In this document: positions 53,426-62,519 of the stretch, piece after piece
How positions within the stretch are numbered: position 1 is the stretch's first letter
Layout of the letters: every line of letters begins with the position of its first letter
From: Tsuneonella dongtanensis
GTDB lineage: Bacteria > Pseudomonadota > Alphaproteobacteria > Sphingomonadales > Sphingomonadaceae
Direction of reading: 5' to 3'
Assembly: GCF_001698205.1 (NCBI RefSeq)
Contig: NZ_CP016591.1
Coordinates: forward strand, 372,001-436,000
DNA: 64,000 bases
Translations under genes and position numbers: made by a program
Notes under the pieces: model-generated
Told to the model about the DNA's origin: nothing
Database searches by the model: none
The model's input: only the letters and a program-made list of their open reading frames with translations

Positions 53426-55627
53426 ATGGCCAAGACCCTTCTCTCGCAAAGCATCACCGACCTCCAGGGACCGGCACAGGTCCCCTCGGGGCCTTCGACG
53501 CCCGACGAATCCCCCAACGCCGCCCCGCTGCTCCTGCAGTACTGGGGTGCGGCGCTTCGCCGCAAATGGCTGATCCTGGCGATCATGCTGCTTGCGCTCG
53601 CCGTGGGCGTGGCGGTCACCTTGCTGGCGACGCCGCAGTACGAGGCGATCGCCCAGATCGAGATCAGTCGCGACGAGCGCAACCCGACCAAGATCGAAGG
53701 TATCGAAGGCGATACCGCGATGCAGGACGCCGAATTCTACGAAACGCAGTATTCGCTGCTTAAGTCACGCTCGCTCGCAGAGCGCGTGGCGCGTCAGTTG
53801 AACCTGGCTTCCAACCCCGATTTCTATGCGGCGCACGGGTTCGATCCGCCCGCCGCCGGAGCCGACGCGCGCAGCCGCGTCCGCAGCGCGGGCACCCTGC
53901 TGCTGGCCAATGTCGAGATCATTCCGATCAGCCGGTCGCGGCTCGTCAATGTGCGCTACACCAGCGCCAATCCGGAGCTTTCGGCGCGCATCGCCAATGC
54001 CTGGGTCGAAAACTTCATTCAGGCGACGGCGGACCGCCGTTATGCGTCGACCGTCGGCGCGCGCCAGTTCCTCGAAGGACGACTCGCCGACCTTGGGGTG
54101 CGTCTTGAAGAGGCCGAGCGCAAGGCCGCCGAGTTTGCGTCGAACAAGGGCATCGTTCCGCTCAGCCGCGGTTCGAATTCCGATGGCATGACCCAGACGC
54201 AGCAGACGCTGGCGGGCGCCCAGCTCGAGGCGCTGAGCAACGAACTCGCGCGCGCCACCGCCGACCGCATCGCGGCGGAAGCCCGCACCGGCAACACGAT
54301 CAATTCGTCGGTGGTCGAGAATTCGACCGTGGCGCAGCTTCGCCAGCAGCGCGCGGAAGCCGCAGCCGATTACGCCGCGCTCATGCAGAAGTTCGAACCG
54401 GGCTACCCGGCCGCCCGCGCATTGCAGAACAAGCTCGATACGCTCGACAAGGCGATCGCGGCGGAGGAATCGCGGGTCAACCGTGCGCGGTCCACCGGAT
54501 TTGCGGAAGCGGCTCGCCGGGAGGCGGCGCTGCGCTCGCAGGTCGCTACGCTCTCCGGGCGCCTGAGCCAGGAAAACCGCGACGAGATCCAGTACAACAT
54601 CTACCAGCGCGATGCCGACACGACCCGGCAACTCTACGACAGCCTGCTCCAGAGCTACAAGGAGATCGGTGTCGCCGGGATCGCTGCGAACAATATTTCA
54701 ATCGTCGATCGCGCGGATGTGCCGACTTCCCCCTCCTCGCCCGTCCTTCTCGTAAACCTCCTGATCGCCCTGTTCTTCGGCGCGCTCGCTGCCTTCTTCG
54801 TGGTGGTCGTGCTCGAACAGATCGACGAGAGCCTCCGCGAGCCGTCGGACGTGCAGCGCCTGCTGCAGCATCCGCTGCTCGGGGCGATCCCGATGTCGAC
54901 CGAGGAGGAGCCCGTCGAGCAGCTCGACGATCCCAAATCCGAGCTGTCGGAAGCGTATCTCAGCGTCCATACGAGCCTTGCCTTCGCGACCGATCACGGC
55001 GTCCCGCGGTCGATCATGGTCACCAGTTCGCGGCCCAACGAAGGCAAGAGCATCACGTCCTATGCGCTGGCGAGCGTGCTGGCGCGGACCGGCAAGAAGG
55101 TCCTCCTCGTGGACGGCGACATGCGGTCGCCGTCGATCCAGGAGCTCGATCGCTCGGTCAACAAGCGTGGTCTCAGCAACGCACTGGCCGGCGACGCCGA
55201 CTGGAAAACGCACATCCGGCCGAACCGCACGGAGCGCTTCGCCATCCTTACCGCGGGACCGACCCCGCCCAGCGCGGCCGAGCTGCTCAGCGGGGCACGC
55301 TTCGCGACTGTCCTCGATGAAGCGCTCCAGGATTTCGACCATGTCGTGATCGACGCGCCACCGCTGCTCGGCTTTGCGGACTCGCCCATGATCGCCCGTG
55401 CTGCGGAGGCCACCGTGTTCGTCGTCGAAGCGGCGGGCGTGCCGGTTCGCGGTCTGCAGTCCGCGCTCGCCCGCCTCAAGGCGGCGCACGCCACCGTGGT
55501 CGGCGTCGTTCTGACCAAGCTGTCGCTGGATCGCTTCGGCTACGGCTACGGGTACGGGTACGGCTACGGCTACGGCTACGGTCGTCGCGACGCCGGTGAC
55601 GGCAGCGATGAGCGCGCCGCCGCCTGA
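53426..55627 (+). CDS. Polysaccharide co-polymerase/tyrosine autokinase (Wzc/GumC-like) with Gly-Tyr tail
   Basis: The 733-residue inner-membrane protein controls chain length and export of exopolysaccharide. A Wzz-type N-terminal domain begins near residue 30 with one span (about 48-68). Long coiled coil fills about 200-400, and a second span lies at about 437-457. The bacterial tyrosine kinase domain follows, with Walker A RPNEGKS (about 535-541), Walker A' LVDGDMR (about 561-567) and Walker B VIDAPPLLG (about 640-648). The C-terminus has seven consecutive Gly-Tyr pairs (about 705-718), encoded by a hexamer repeat; tyrosine clusters at this site are the known autophosphorylation region. No cognate phosphatase gene is visible. 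Confidence 0.94.
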   Translation: MAKTLLSQSITDLQGPAQVPSGPSTPDESPNAAPLLLQYWGAALRRKWLILAIMLLALAVGVAVTLLATPQYEAIAQIEISRDERNPTKIEGIEGDTAMQDAEFYETQYSLLKSRSLAERVARQLNLASNPDFYAAHGFDPPAAGADARSRVRSAGTLLLANVEIIPISRSRLVNVRYTSANPELSARIANAWVENFIQATADRRYASTVGARQFLEGRLADLGVRLEEAERKAAEFASNKGIVPLSRGSNSDGMTQTQQTLAGAQLEALSNELARATADRIAAEARTGNTINSSVVENSTVAQLRQQRAEAAADYAALMQKFEPGYPAARALQNKLDTLDKAIAAEESRVNRARSTGFAEAARREAALRSQVATLSGRLSQENRDEIQYNIYQRDADTTRQLYDSLLQSYKEIGVAGIAANNISIVDRADVPTSPSSPVLLVNLLIALFFGALAAFFVVVVLEQIDESLREPSDVQRLLQHPLLGAIPMSTEEEPVEQLDDPKSELSEAYLSVHTSLAFATDHGVPRSIMVTSSRPNEGKSITSYALASVLARTGKKVLLVDGDMRSPSIQELDRSVNKRGLSNALAGDADWKTHIRPNRTERFAILTAGPTPPSAAELLSGARFATVLDEALQDFDHVVIDAPPLLGFADSPMIARAAEATVFVVEAAGVPVRGLQSALARLKAAHATVVGVVLTKLSLDRFGYGYGYGYGYGYGYGRRDAGDGSDERAAA
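55538..55579 (+). repeat. Seven-unit hexamer repeat (GGCTAC/GGGTAC) encoding Gly-Tyr
   Basis: Seven tandem six-base units, five GGCTAC and two GGGTAC, encode the tyrosine tail of the Wzc-like kinase. In-frame slippage would alter the number of phosphorylatable tyrosines without breaking the gene. Confidence 0.85.
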
Positions 55628-55635
55628 GACGAAGC

Positions 55636-56862
55636 ATGAGTGGCAAGCGTTCCCCGATCTTCACTGCGCTCGCGGCTGCAGGCGCCTTGGCTCTGGCCGG
55701 CTACGTCGCGTTCGACGCGGCGCGGGCGGCACTGATACCGGTCAGCCCGGCGGCCGCTGCCAGCCTTCCCGGTGCCACCAAGGCGCAGGTCGCGGCATAC
55801 AGCCAGTTTCTCGGCCAACCCGACAAGATGCCGTCGGACGCCGCAGCGATGCGCGCGGCGCGCGATCGTCTGCGCGAAGCCCCGCTCGATGCCAATGCGC
55901 TCAACCTGATGGCCTACGTGGCCGACCCAGAAGGCCGTTCGCCGAAAGCCGCCAAGTACGCTTCGGTCGCCACGCGCGTGTCTCCGCGTGTGACGTTCTC
56001 GCAGCTGGTCATGTCCTATTCGACCCTCCAGGCCGGCGACGTGCAGCAAGCCATGCGTCACTTCGATGCGATCCTGCGCGCGCGACCGGACTCGGCGCAG
56101 CTGTTCTTCCCGCGGCTGCAGCAGGCCCTGGGGCAGGCGGAGATGCGCGAAAGCCTGGCTGACCTGCTCGCGGATCGTTCGCCGTGGGTGCTCTCGTTTC
56201 TCTCTGAGGCGAGCGCCAAGAAAGAAAACGCGGGGCATGTGGCGCGCATCATGCTCGACGCCGGTGCCCGCGTGAGCCCGGGAATCTGGACGACCTACGG
56301 CGGCCAGTTCGTGACTCGCGCCTTCGAGGCCGGCGAGTATCGCCTGGCGTCGCAGCTTATCGAGCGGGTGCCCGGTGCAAGTGCGGACATGTTCACCAGC
56401 CTCACGCTGAGCCCTGGCAATCTCGATCCACAATTCGGCGCGGCGGCATGGAACCTGATCAGCGATGCGACCGGCTCGGCCAGCGCGGTGGACATGGGCG
56501 ATGGCGCCAGGACGCTGTCGATCTACGCTGCCGGCAACGCCAACGACGCGCTCGCCAGCAAGACACTCCTGCTTCGGCCAGGCACCTGGCGGATCCGGCA
56601 GGAATTCACCAAGTCGGGCGAGACCGCTGGCGCTGAAGCCTATTGGCGCATAGCCTGCCTTGGACTGCGCGACCTGTGGCGCAGCGGCAACCTGCTGGAG
56701 CGGGCCCCGGATAGCCTCGGTCCGATCGTCATTCCCGGAAACTGCCCTGCACAGCGCCTCGATCTGGTCGTGCGCGTGCCGTTCGGGCAACCGGCGATTG
56801 ACTTATCGGTTCGGGACATCGAAATCGTGCCCGCAAGCCCCCGGCAAACCCCCAATCCCTAA
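55636..56862 (+). CDS. Exported helical-repeat protein of the exopolysaccharide locus, unknown function
   Basis: I do not recognise a named family. The 408-residue product has an N-terminal hydrophobic segment (about 8-31) consistent with a signal or anchor. An Ala/Arg-rich helical region (about 50-220) with TPR-like spacing follows, and a C-terminal beta-rich domain (about 260-400) includes LRPGTWRIRQEF and two cysteines. It starts eight bases after the tyrosine kinase gene and precedes pseB by 51 bases. It may be an accessory factor of polymerisation or export, but that is inference from position. Confidence 0.78.
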   Translation: MSGKRSPIFTALAAAGALALAGYVAFDAARAALIPVSPAAAASLPGATKAQVAAYSQFLGQPDKMPSDAAAMRAARDRLREAPLDANALNLMAYVADPEGRSPKAAKYASVATRVSPRVTFSQLVMSYSTLQAGDVQQAMRHFDAILRARPDSAQLFFPRLQQALGQAEMRESLADLLADRSPWVLSFLSEASAKKENAGHVARIMLDAGARVSPGIWTTYGGQFVTRAFEAGEYRLASQLIERVPGASADMFTSLTLSPGNLDPQFGAAAWNLISDATGSASAVDMGDGARTLSIYAAGNANDALASKTLLLRPGTWRIRQEFTKSGETAGAEAYWRIACLGLRDLWRSGNLLERAPDSLGPIVIPGNCPAQRLDLVVRVPFGQPAIDLSVRDIEIVPASPRQTPNP

Positions 56863-56913
56863 TCTCTCGCCTGCGCGATCATCGCGCGCGACGACACTGG
56901 AAAAGACCCCCTC

Positions 56914-57936
56914 GTGACTGACGGCCTCAACGGTAAATCGATCCTCGTAACCGGCGGAACCGGCTCCTTCGGCAAGGCATTCGTGCGGCGCGTGCTCGAC
57001 GCCAACCCGAATGTTCGGCGCCTGGTGATCTATTCGCGTGACGAGCTGAAACAGTTCGAAATGCAACAGGTCTTTCCGATAGACCGCTATCCCGGACTCC
57101 GGTTTTTCATCGGCGATGTGCGCGACGAGGCGCGGGTGCGCCGCGCGCTTGAAGGGATCGACATCGTCGTACACGCCGCCGCACTGAAACAGGTGCCCGC
57201 GGCCGAGTACAACCCGTTCGAGTGCATTAAGACCAACGTCATGGGCGCGCAAAACGTGATCGAGGCGGCACTCGATGCCGGGGTCCAGCGCGTCGTCGCG
57301 TTGAGCACCGACAAGGCGGCCGCCCCTGTCAATCTCTACGGCGCGACCAAGCTGTGCTCGGACAAGCTGTTCATTGCGGCGAACAACATACGCGGCAACC
57401 GGGACATCCGGTTCTCGGTCGTTCGATACGGAAACGTCATGGGCAGCCGCGGCTCGGTCATCCCGTTCTTCATCGCCCGGCGCGGCGGCGGCGTTTTGCC
57501 GATCACGGACCCGGCGATGACCCGCTTCAATATCTCGCTCGAAGAGGGCGTCGACATGGTCCTGTGGGCGATCGAGCAGGCCAGCGGCGGCGAGATACTC
57601 GTGCCGAAGATCCCGTCGTACCGGATCACCGATGTGGCGACTGCCGTCGATGCCGATGCCCGCCACGACATCGTGGGCATTCGGCCCGGCGAGAAGATTC
57701 ACGAGGAAATGATCACCAGTTCGGACAGCCCGAACACGGTCGACCTCGGCCGCTACTACGCCATTCTTCCCCCCGGCGACGAACGGATCGTGTCCGACTA
57801 CTGCGATCGCCACGGTGCGCAGCTTGTCGATCCGGGTTTCTCCTACAACAGCGGCGACAACCCGGACTTCCTATCGGTCGAGCAGATCCGCGACCTGATC
57901 GCCCGGCATGTCGAGGGCGATTTCGGCGGCGATTGA
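56914..57936 (+). CDS. pseB: UDP-N-acetylglucosamine 4,6-dehydratase (inverting)
   Basis: PseB carries out the first step of pseudaminic acid synthesis, converting UDP-GlcNAc to the 4-keto-6-deoxy-L-arabino-hexulose product. The 340-residue SDR has VTGGTGSFGKAFV at residues 12-24, HAAALKQVPAAEYNP, and the active site in STDKAAAPVNLYGATK, with the usual Tyr of the short type. The GMRPGEK-like segment reads GIRPGEKIHEEM. The start is GTG. It is followed 27 bases later by pseC. The CapD-type dehydratase of the same locus is a different, Met-type paralogue. Confidence 0.94.
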   Translation: MTDGLNGKSILVTGGTGSFGKAFVRRVLDANPNVRRLVIYSRDELKQFEMQQVFPIDRYPGLRFFIGDVRDEARVRRALEGIDIVVHAAALKQVPAAEYNPFECIKTNVMGAQNVIEAALDAGVQRVVALSTDKAAAPVNLYGATKLCSDKLFIAANNIRGNRDIRFSVVRYGNVMGSRGSVIPFFIARRGGGVLPITDPAMTRFNISLEEGVDMVLWAIEQASGGEILVPKIPSYRITDVATAVDADARHDIVGIRPGEKIHEEMITSSDSPNTVDLGRYYAILPPGDERIVSDYCDRHGAQLVDPGFSYNSGDNPDFLSVEQIRDLIARHVEGDFGGD

Positions 57937-57963
57937 CGCCCTAGGTCGCGGAAAGGCGGCGCA

Positions 57964-59124
57964 ATGGAATTCATTCCCTACTCGTGCCAGTCGATCGAGG
58001 ACGCCGACGTCGAGGCGGTGGTCACGGCCCTCCGAAGCCCGTTCCTGACGCAAGGACCGGAAATCCCGGCGTTCGAGGCTGCGTTCGCTTCGCTTCATCA
58101 GGTCGAGCACTGCATCGCCGTCGCCAACGCCACGGCGGCGCTGCACCTCGCATGCCTTGCCCTCGGTCTCGGCCCCGGCGATCGCGGGTGGACCGTACCG
58201 AACAGCTTCGTCGCTTCGGCCAATTGCATCCGCTATTGCGGCGCGGAGGTCGATTTCGTCGACATCGATCCGGCAACCAGGGTCATGAGCGTCGAGCGAC
58301 TGGCCGAAAAGCTCGCTGCGGCCAAGGCAGACGGTACGCTGCCCAAGGTCGTCATTCCCGTGGATTTCGCCGGACTGCCCGCCGACCTGCCGGCAATCCG
58401 CGCGCTGGCCGACGAGTACGGATTCTACATCGTCGAGGACGCCTCCCACGCGGTGGCCGCATCGCGCGACGGGGTGATGGTCGGCAGCCGCTGGGCGGAC
58501 ATCACGGTATTCAGCTTCCACGCCGTGAAGGTCGTCACGACGGCCGAAGGTGGTCTGTGCGCGACGCGGGACCCCGCGCTCGCGCAGCGCATCCGGCTAC
58601 TGTCGAGCCACGGGATCACGCGCGACCCCGCGTTGATGGAAAGCCAACCCGAGGGCGGCTGGTATTACGAGCAGGTCGCGCTGGGCTACAACTACCGCAT
58701 GACCGACCTGCAGGCTGCGCTGGGCCGTTCGCAGCTCGCGCGGCTGCCTGCCATGCACGCGCGCCGTGCCGAGCTTGCCGCGCGTTACGATCGACTGCTT
58801 GCGCCGCTCCCCGTCAAACTGTTGCAGACGGCAGAGGGCCTCGTGTCCGCGCTCCACCTTTACGTGATCGAAGTCGACGCAGCGAAGACCTCCGCCACCC
58901 GCGCCACGGTCTTCGCCGCCCTTCGCGATGCGGGGATCGGAGCGAACGTCCACTACATCCCGATCCACCTGCAACCGGATTATCGCCGGCTGGGCTTCGG
59001 CGAGGGACAGTTCCCCGCAGCCGAGGCCTATTACGCCAGTGCGATCTCGCTCCCGCTCCATCCCCGATTGACCGATGAGCAGCAGGATTATGTCGTCGAG
59101 GTCCTGCGCCAGGCGCTCGGCTAG
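57964..59124 (+). CDS. pseC: UDP-4-amino-4,6-dideoxy-N-acetyl-beta-L-altrosamine transaminase
   Basis: PseC is the PLP-dependent aminotransferase acting after PseB. The 386-residue protein of the DegT/DnrJ family opens with IPYSCQSIEDADVEAV. It has the cofactor-phosphate region ANATAALHLA, VEDASHA with the cofactor Asp, and the PLP lysine in FSFHAVK (Lys189), followed by TTAEGG. The pairing with PseB makes the PseC assignment strong. Its TAG stop shares CTAG (59121-59124) with the convergent capsule protein gene. Confidence 0.93.
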   Translation: MEFIPYSCQSIEDADVEAVVTALRSPFLTQGPEIPAFEAAFASLHQVEHCIAVANATAALHLACLALGLGPGDRGWTVPNSFVASANCIRYCGAEVDFVDIDPATRVMSVERLAEKLAAAKADGTLPKVVIPVDFAGLPADLPAIRALADEYGFYIVEDASHAVAASRDGVMVGSRWADITVFSFHAVKVVTTAEGGLCATRDPALAQRIRLLSSHGITRDPALMESQPEGGWYYEQVALGYNYRMTDLQAALGRSQLARLPAMHARRAELAARYDRLLAPLPVKLLQTAEGLVSALHLYVIEVDAAKTSATRATVFAALRDAGIGANVHYIPIHLQPDYRRLGFGEGQFPAAEAYYASAISLPLHPRLTDEQQDYVVEVLRQALG

Positions 59125-60590
59125 GAAGTCGGTACGGGAGCGGCGCATTCCGCCGCAACAGCAGCGACGAGCCGATTGAGATTCTCCGGCGAAAACAAGT
59201 CGCTGCGGGGCTGGGGATCGCCCGGGTAACAGCGCGTACCCTGCTCGACGAGCGCATCGATCAGGCTTTCGCGATTCTCTACCGGGCGATAGTACGCGGG
59301 ATAGTTGAGCGCCTCGGCAAGCTCGGCATAGGAACGAATGGCCGTCGCCCCGGGCCAATCGCGATAGTAGACCTCACCGACGACCAGGACTTGGCGCCCG
59401 ATCGCGAGGGCATCCATCCCCGCGCTGCTCGACACGCTCACGACGAGCGCCGAATTGCGGATGAGATCGCGGCCGCTCTGTCGCCCGTGCACGAAGCGCA
59501 ACGCGCCGTACTTTCGCTTCAAGAGTTGCCATGGTTTCGCCCCCAGCGCGCCGAACTGGTTCGGATGCTCCTTGACCCAGAGAGTTGCCCCATGCGGCAA
59601 GGCTCGAAGCGCGTTCTCGACAAGGACCGTCTGGTCGCGAAAGTCGGGCGCGAAATAGAGCAGCGAGGCCTCGGGCTCGTACTGCAGGGGATAGACGACC
59701 CGCAGCGGATCATGGCTCGTCGGAACGGAGTCGTAGCAGCTCGGCTTCGTGGAAAGCGCGCGCAGGTACATCCGATGTTCGTCGACCGCGCCGGCGGTCA
59801 GGACATCGCTGAACCGGGGAAAGCCAAGCCGCGCCAGCTGGACCCGCGCGAGGCGGGCCCGCTGCACTGCGCGGGCCATCAGGCCTGGCTGAACGATCAG
59901 CGCCTGCTCGCCCCGTCGCTGCCTCAGGATTGCCAGCGGGGAGAGCTTCCCCTTGAAGAACGAGGGGTGGTACGCAGGGCCTCTGCGGTCGGCGACGACC
60001 CCGTCGAAATAGCTCTCGATCGACGCTTTCAGAGGCTCGCGCTCTCCGTCCGGAAATGGCGCCGAGCGCACGGGCCGGGAGATATGAATCCCGTCCGCGA
60101 AGAAGAACCAGTCGGGAAACCACGCATTGCCCCACATCAGGCGGCGCGCACCGTGCTTTCGCGAAAGGTAGAAGGCGCAATGCGTTACGAATAGCGCGAC
60201 CGGCTCAGACAGGAACGCGTCGATCCGGTGCTCTGCGAACACGCGGGCGAGACCGTGATATAAAGCGCCGGCGATTCGGCCCTGCATCTCGGGTGGGAAC
60301 GTCGGCAAATAACGGTCCGACGCGATCGGCGACCACGGATAGCCCGTAACCTCGCGAAAATCCGCGGGCTCTTCCCACCGGTCGCGATCGTCCCGCAATG
60401 CATCGCGCACCACGCTCTCGATCGACATGACGACTCTGCCGCCGATGCCTTCGATGTACGCACGCTCGCGTTCGTTCTGCACGACGTGGAGATAGCGCGC
60501 ACCATCGTGACGCGCCTCCATCGCCGGAAGGAGCCGCGAAAGGTACGACCGGGACAGGCAGAGGATCGTCGGTCCGGCGGCGTCCGCCAT
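59121..60590 (-). CDS. Capsule polysaccharide synthesis/export family protein (PF05159-like)
   Basis: The 489-residue cytoplasmic protein resembles the KpsC/KpsS-type capsule synthesis family. The C-terminal half reads like its nucleotide-sugar-binding fold: YPLQYEPEAS, WVKEHPNQ and VSVSSSAGMDALAIG with a later GEVYY. A glycosyltransferase role is likely but acceptor and donor are unknown. The ATG overlaps the methyltransferase stop by one base (TGATG). Longer starts would cross that gene. It is the last gene of the minus-strand nonulosonate operon and converges on pseC. Confidence 0.72.
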   Translation of the reverse strand: MADAAGPTILCLSRSYLSRLLPAMEARHDGARYLHVVQNERERAYIEGIGGRVVMSIESVVRDALRDDRDRWEEPADFREVTGYPWSPIASDRYLPTFPPEMQGRIAGALYHGLARVFAEHRIDAFLSEPVALFVTHCAFYLSRKHGARRLMWGNAWFPDWFFFADGIHISRPVRSAPFPDGEREPLKASIESYFDGVVADRRGPAYHPSFFKGKLSPLAILRQRRGEQALIVQPGLMARAVQRARLARVQLARLGFPRFSDVLTAGAVDEHRMYLRALSTKPSCYDSVPTSHDPLRVVYPLQYEPEASLLYFAPDFRDQTVLVENALRALPHGATLWVKEHPNQFGALGAKPWQLLKRKYGALRFVHGRQSGRDLIRNSALVVSVSSSAGMDALAIGRQVLVVGEVYYRDWPGATAIRSYAELAEALNYPAYYRPVENRESLIDALVEQGTRCYPGDPQPRSDLFSPENLNRLVAAVAAECAAPVPTS

Positions 60591-61204
60591 CAGCGCTTCT
60601 CGAACAGCCACCAGGTAATGTCGTCGAACCCGGCGTCGTCGTAGATGTGGCCCCAGAGGAAGCCGTAATCGACGAGCTCGACGTCGAAGTTCTCGAGGAA
60701 CAGCTTGCCGAAGTCGCGCTTGAAAAGCTTGTCCTTTTCGCCCTGGTACTCGATCATCACCGGCGTACGGTTGAAGTACTCGCCCATCAGCACGTAGCGC
60801 TTCGAATAATCGAACATCTTGCCCATGGTGGCGACAAGGTCGTCGGGGTTGATGTGAATCAGCACGCCGATCGTGAAGACGAGATCGAAGCTCGCCGGCG
60901 GGAAATCGGACGCGAGGATCGGCCCGTTGAACGACGACGCGAGCGGGTAGCGGTTCGTGACCGTTTCGTATGCGCCCTTCGAGATCTCGATGATCGACTT
61001 CTGCGCATCCGGCCGCACGGCTTCGAGGAAGCCGATGTTGCGCCCGATGTTCGAACCGCATTCGAGGATGCTGCCGATCGGACCGGCCGAAGCGAGCATC
61101 TTCGACCAGCCCTCTTCCCCGCGATCGCGATCGAACGCGGCATTCTTCTCCATGTATTCCTTCGAATACGTATCAGCCCAGAATTTTTCCTGCTCGCGAT
61201 TCAT
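60590..61204 (-). CDS. Pseudaminic acid biosynthesis-associated methylase
   Basis: This 204-residue class I SAM methyltransferase fits the small family found beside pse genes. It begins NREQEKFWADTYSKEYMEKN. The SAM loop ILECGSNIGRNI is near residues 47-58, and VLIHINPDDL follows the acidic loop. The start at 61204 has GGAG nine bases upstream; an ATG two codons earlier sits too close to it. Its target (sugar or lipid-linked intermediate) is not established. It lies 58 bases after the sugar amidotransferase gene. Confidence 0.85.
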   Translation of the reverse strand: MNREQEKFWADTYSKEYMEKNAAFDRDRGEEGWSKMLASAGPIGSILECGSNIGRNIGFLEAVRPDAQKSIIEISKGAYETVTNRYPLASSFNGPILASDFPPASFDLVFTIGVLIHINPDDLVATMGKMFDYSKRYVLMGEYFNRTPVMIEYQGEKDKLFKRDFGKLFLENFDVELVDYGFLWGHIYDDAGFDDITWWLFEKR

Positions 61205-61262
61205 GCACATGGTCTCCAGAGAATTTCGAATGGGGCGCCGGGGGGGGCGTAGCTCCTGCGGA

Positions 61263-62519
61263 CTAAAGCGGATAGCCCTTGCCGATGGTGATGTAGCCAC
61301 CCCGTCCGGTATAATCGAGGTCGCTTTGCGCCGCGAATCCCAACCGCGCCTCTATCGCGGCGCATGCGCTTGGATCGCCTTCCGGCAGGATCCGCGCCCG
61401 CTCCCAGCGGCCGGGCTTGGTCTCGTGCCAGAAACGCGGGTTGCGGTGTTCGTTGATCAGGAACTCGAGCCCGCTTCGGTCGAGCCCCAGCCAATCCATG
61501 AAAAGGTCGAGATAGCGCGGGGCGGCATCCTCGTACCGCTGGACCAGCGCCAGCCCTTCGTCCCGCGTCAGCCGTCCGTGGCGAATCTCGCGGCAGGCGT
61601 GGTCGGTCACCTTGGAATAGCCGTGCTTCGCCAGCTTCAGCCGATCGTGCAGATCCATGTAGTTGAAGCAGTCGACGTAGTCATAAGTGTCGAAGGTCCG
61701 CGCGAAGCGAGCCCCCTTATATCCATGGGTTGCGACCATGGCCTCGTGCTGTGCCTTTGGGTCCCAGCGCACATAGTTACCGAGATAGATTCCCCGCACA
61801 CCGACCGCGTTGAGGTCGGAATCGTCGGGGTAGCGATACTGCCACACGTCCTGTTCCGTCAGCGTATCGAAGATCGAGGTGAGGTCGTCCGCTTCGTGCC
61901 CCATCAGGTCGTGGTCCTTGCGGTACCGGCGGGTCATTTCGACCTCGTGCTCGTGGCTGAACATCCCGACCTGCTCGAGGCCCTGATGCGCGCCCCATAC
62001 TATCAGCGGAACCTTGAATCGGACTGCCGTCTGGACCGGAAATACAGTCTGTCCAGCAAGGCACGGCCAGTACATCGAACCGAGCATCCGCAACGTGGTG
62101 CGGGTGATCTTCTTCACCGAAACGGGGTTCACGTTCTGGACGAGGATATCGCAGTCGAAGCGAATCCGCAGGTTCGCCAGGTTGCGGATCCCGAGCGGCG
62201 TGTTGAAGTACTTGTTATAGGTCACGAGGAGCGGGTTGAGCCCCAGTCGCTCCTTGACGATGTGGACGATCCAGTGGCTGTCGTTTGCGCCGGTCACCGG
62301 CACGATGCAGTCGTAAGTCGTGCCGGACTTCGCCCGGTATGGCTCGACGATGGCCAGAAGCTTCTGCCAGCGTTCGCCGAAATCGAGGCGGTCCTTTTCC
62401 TCGTGGATGCGGCATCCCGAGCAGATACCGTCCGCGTCGATCGTCAGGCCCAGCGCATGTGCGGTGGTGTACAGGCAGCGGCGGCACGACTGCACGGACT
62501 GTTGTTCGAGGTTGGTCAT
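61263..62519 (-). CDS. N-acetyl sugar amidotransferase (PseA/WbpG-like)
   Basis: This 418-residue enzyme should turn an N-acetyl group of a sugar into an acetamidino group with ammonia and ATP. A zinc ribbon formed by CRRC and CSGC (about residues 12-36) is followed by the PP-loop region. The loop reads TGANDSHW instead of the usual SGGKDS, a variant to note. The later NYVRWDPKAQHE and DYVDCFNYMDLHDRLK segments are typical. The start at 62519 overlaps the HisF-like stop (ATGA). HisH/HisF-like genes directly upstream are expected to deliver ammonia, as in the P. aeruginosa WbpG-HisH2-HisF2 set. Confidence 0.9.
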   Translation of the reverse strand: MTNLEQQSVQSCRRCLYTTAHALGLTIDADGICSGCRIHEEKDRLDFGERWQKLLAIVEPYRAKSGTTYDCIVPVTGANDSHWIVHIVKERLGLNPLLVTYNKYFNTPLGIRNLANLRIRFDCDILVQNVNPVSVKKITRTTLRMLGSMYWPCLAGQTVFPVQTAVRFKVPLIVWGAHQGLEQVGMFSHEHEVEMTRRYRKDHDLMGHEADDLTSIFDTLTEQDVWQYRYPDDSDLNAVGVRGIYLGNYVRWDPKAQHEAMVATHGYKGARFARTFDTYDYVDCFNYMDLHDRLKLAKHGYSKVTDHACREIRHGRLTRDEGLALVQRYEDAAPRYLDLFMDWLGLDRSGLEFLINEHRNPRFWHETKPGRWERARILPEGDPSACAAIEARLGFAAQSDLDYTGRGGYITIGKGYPL

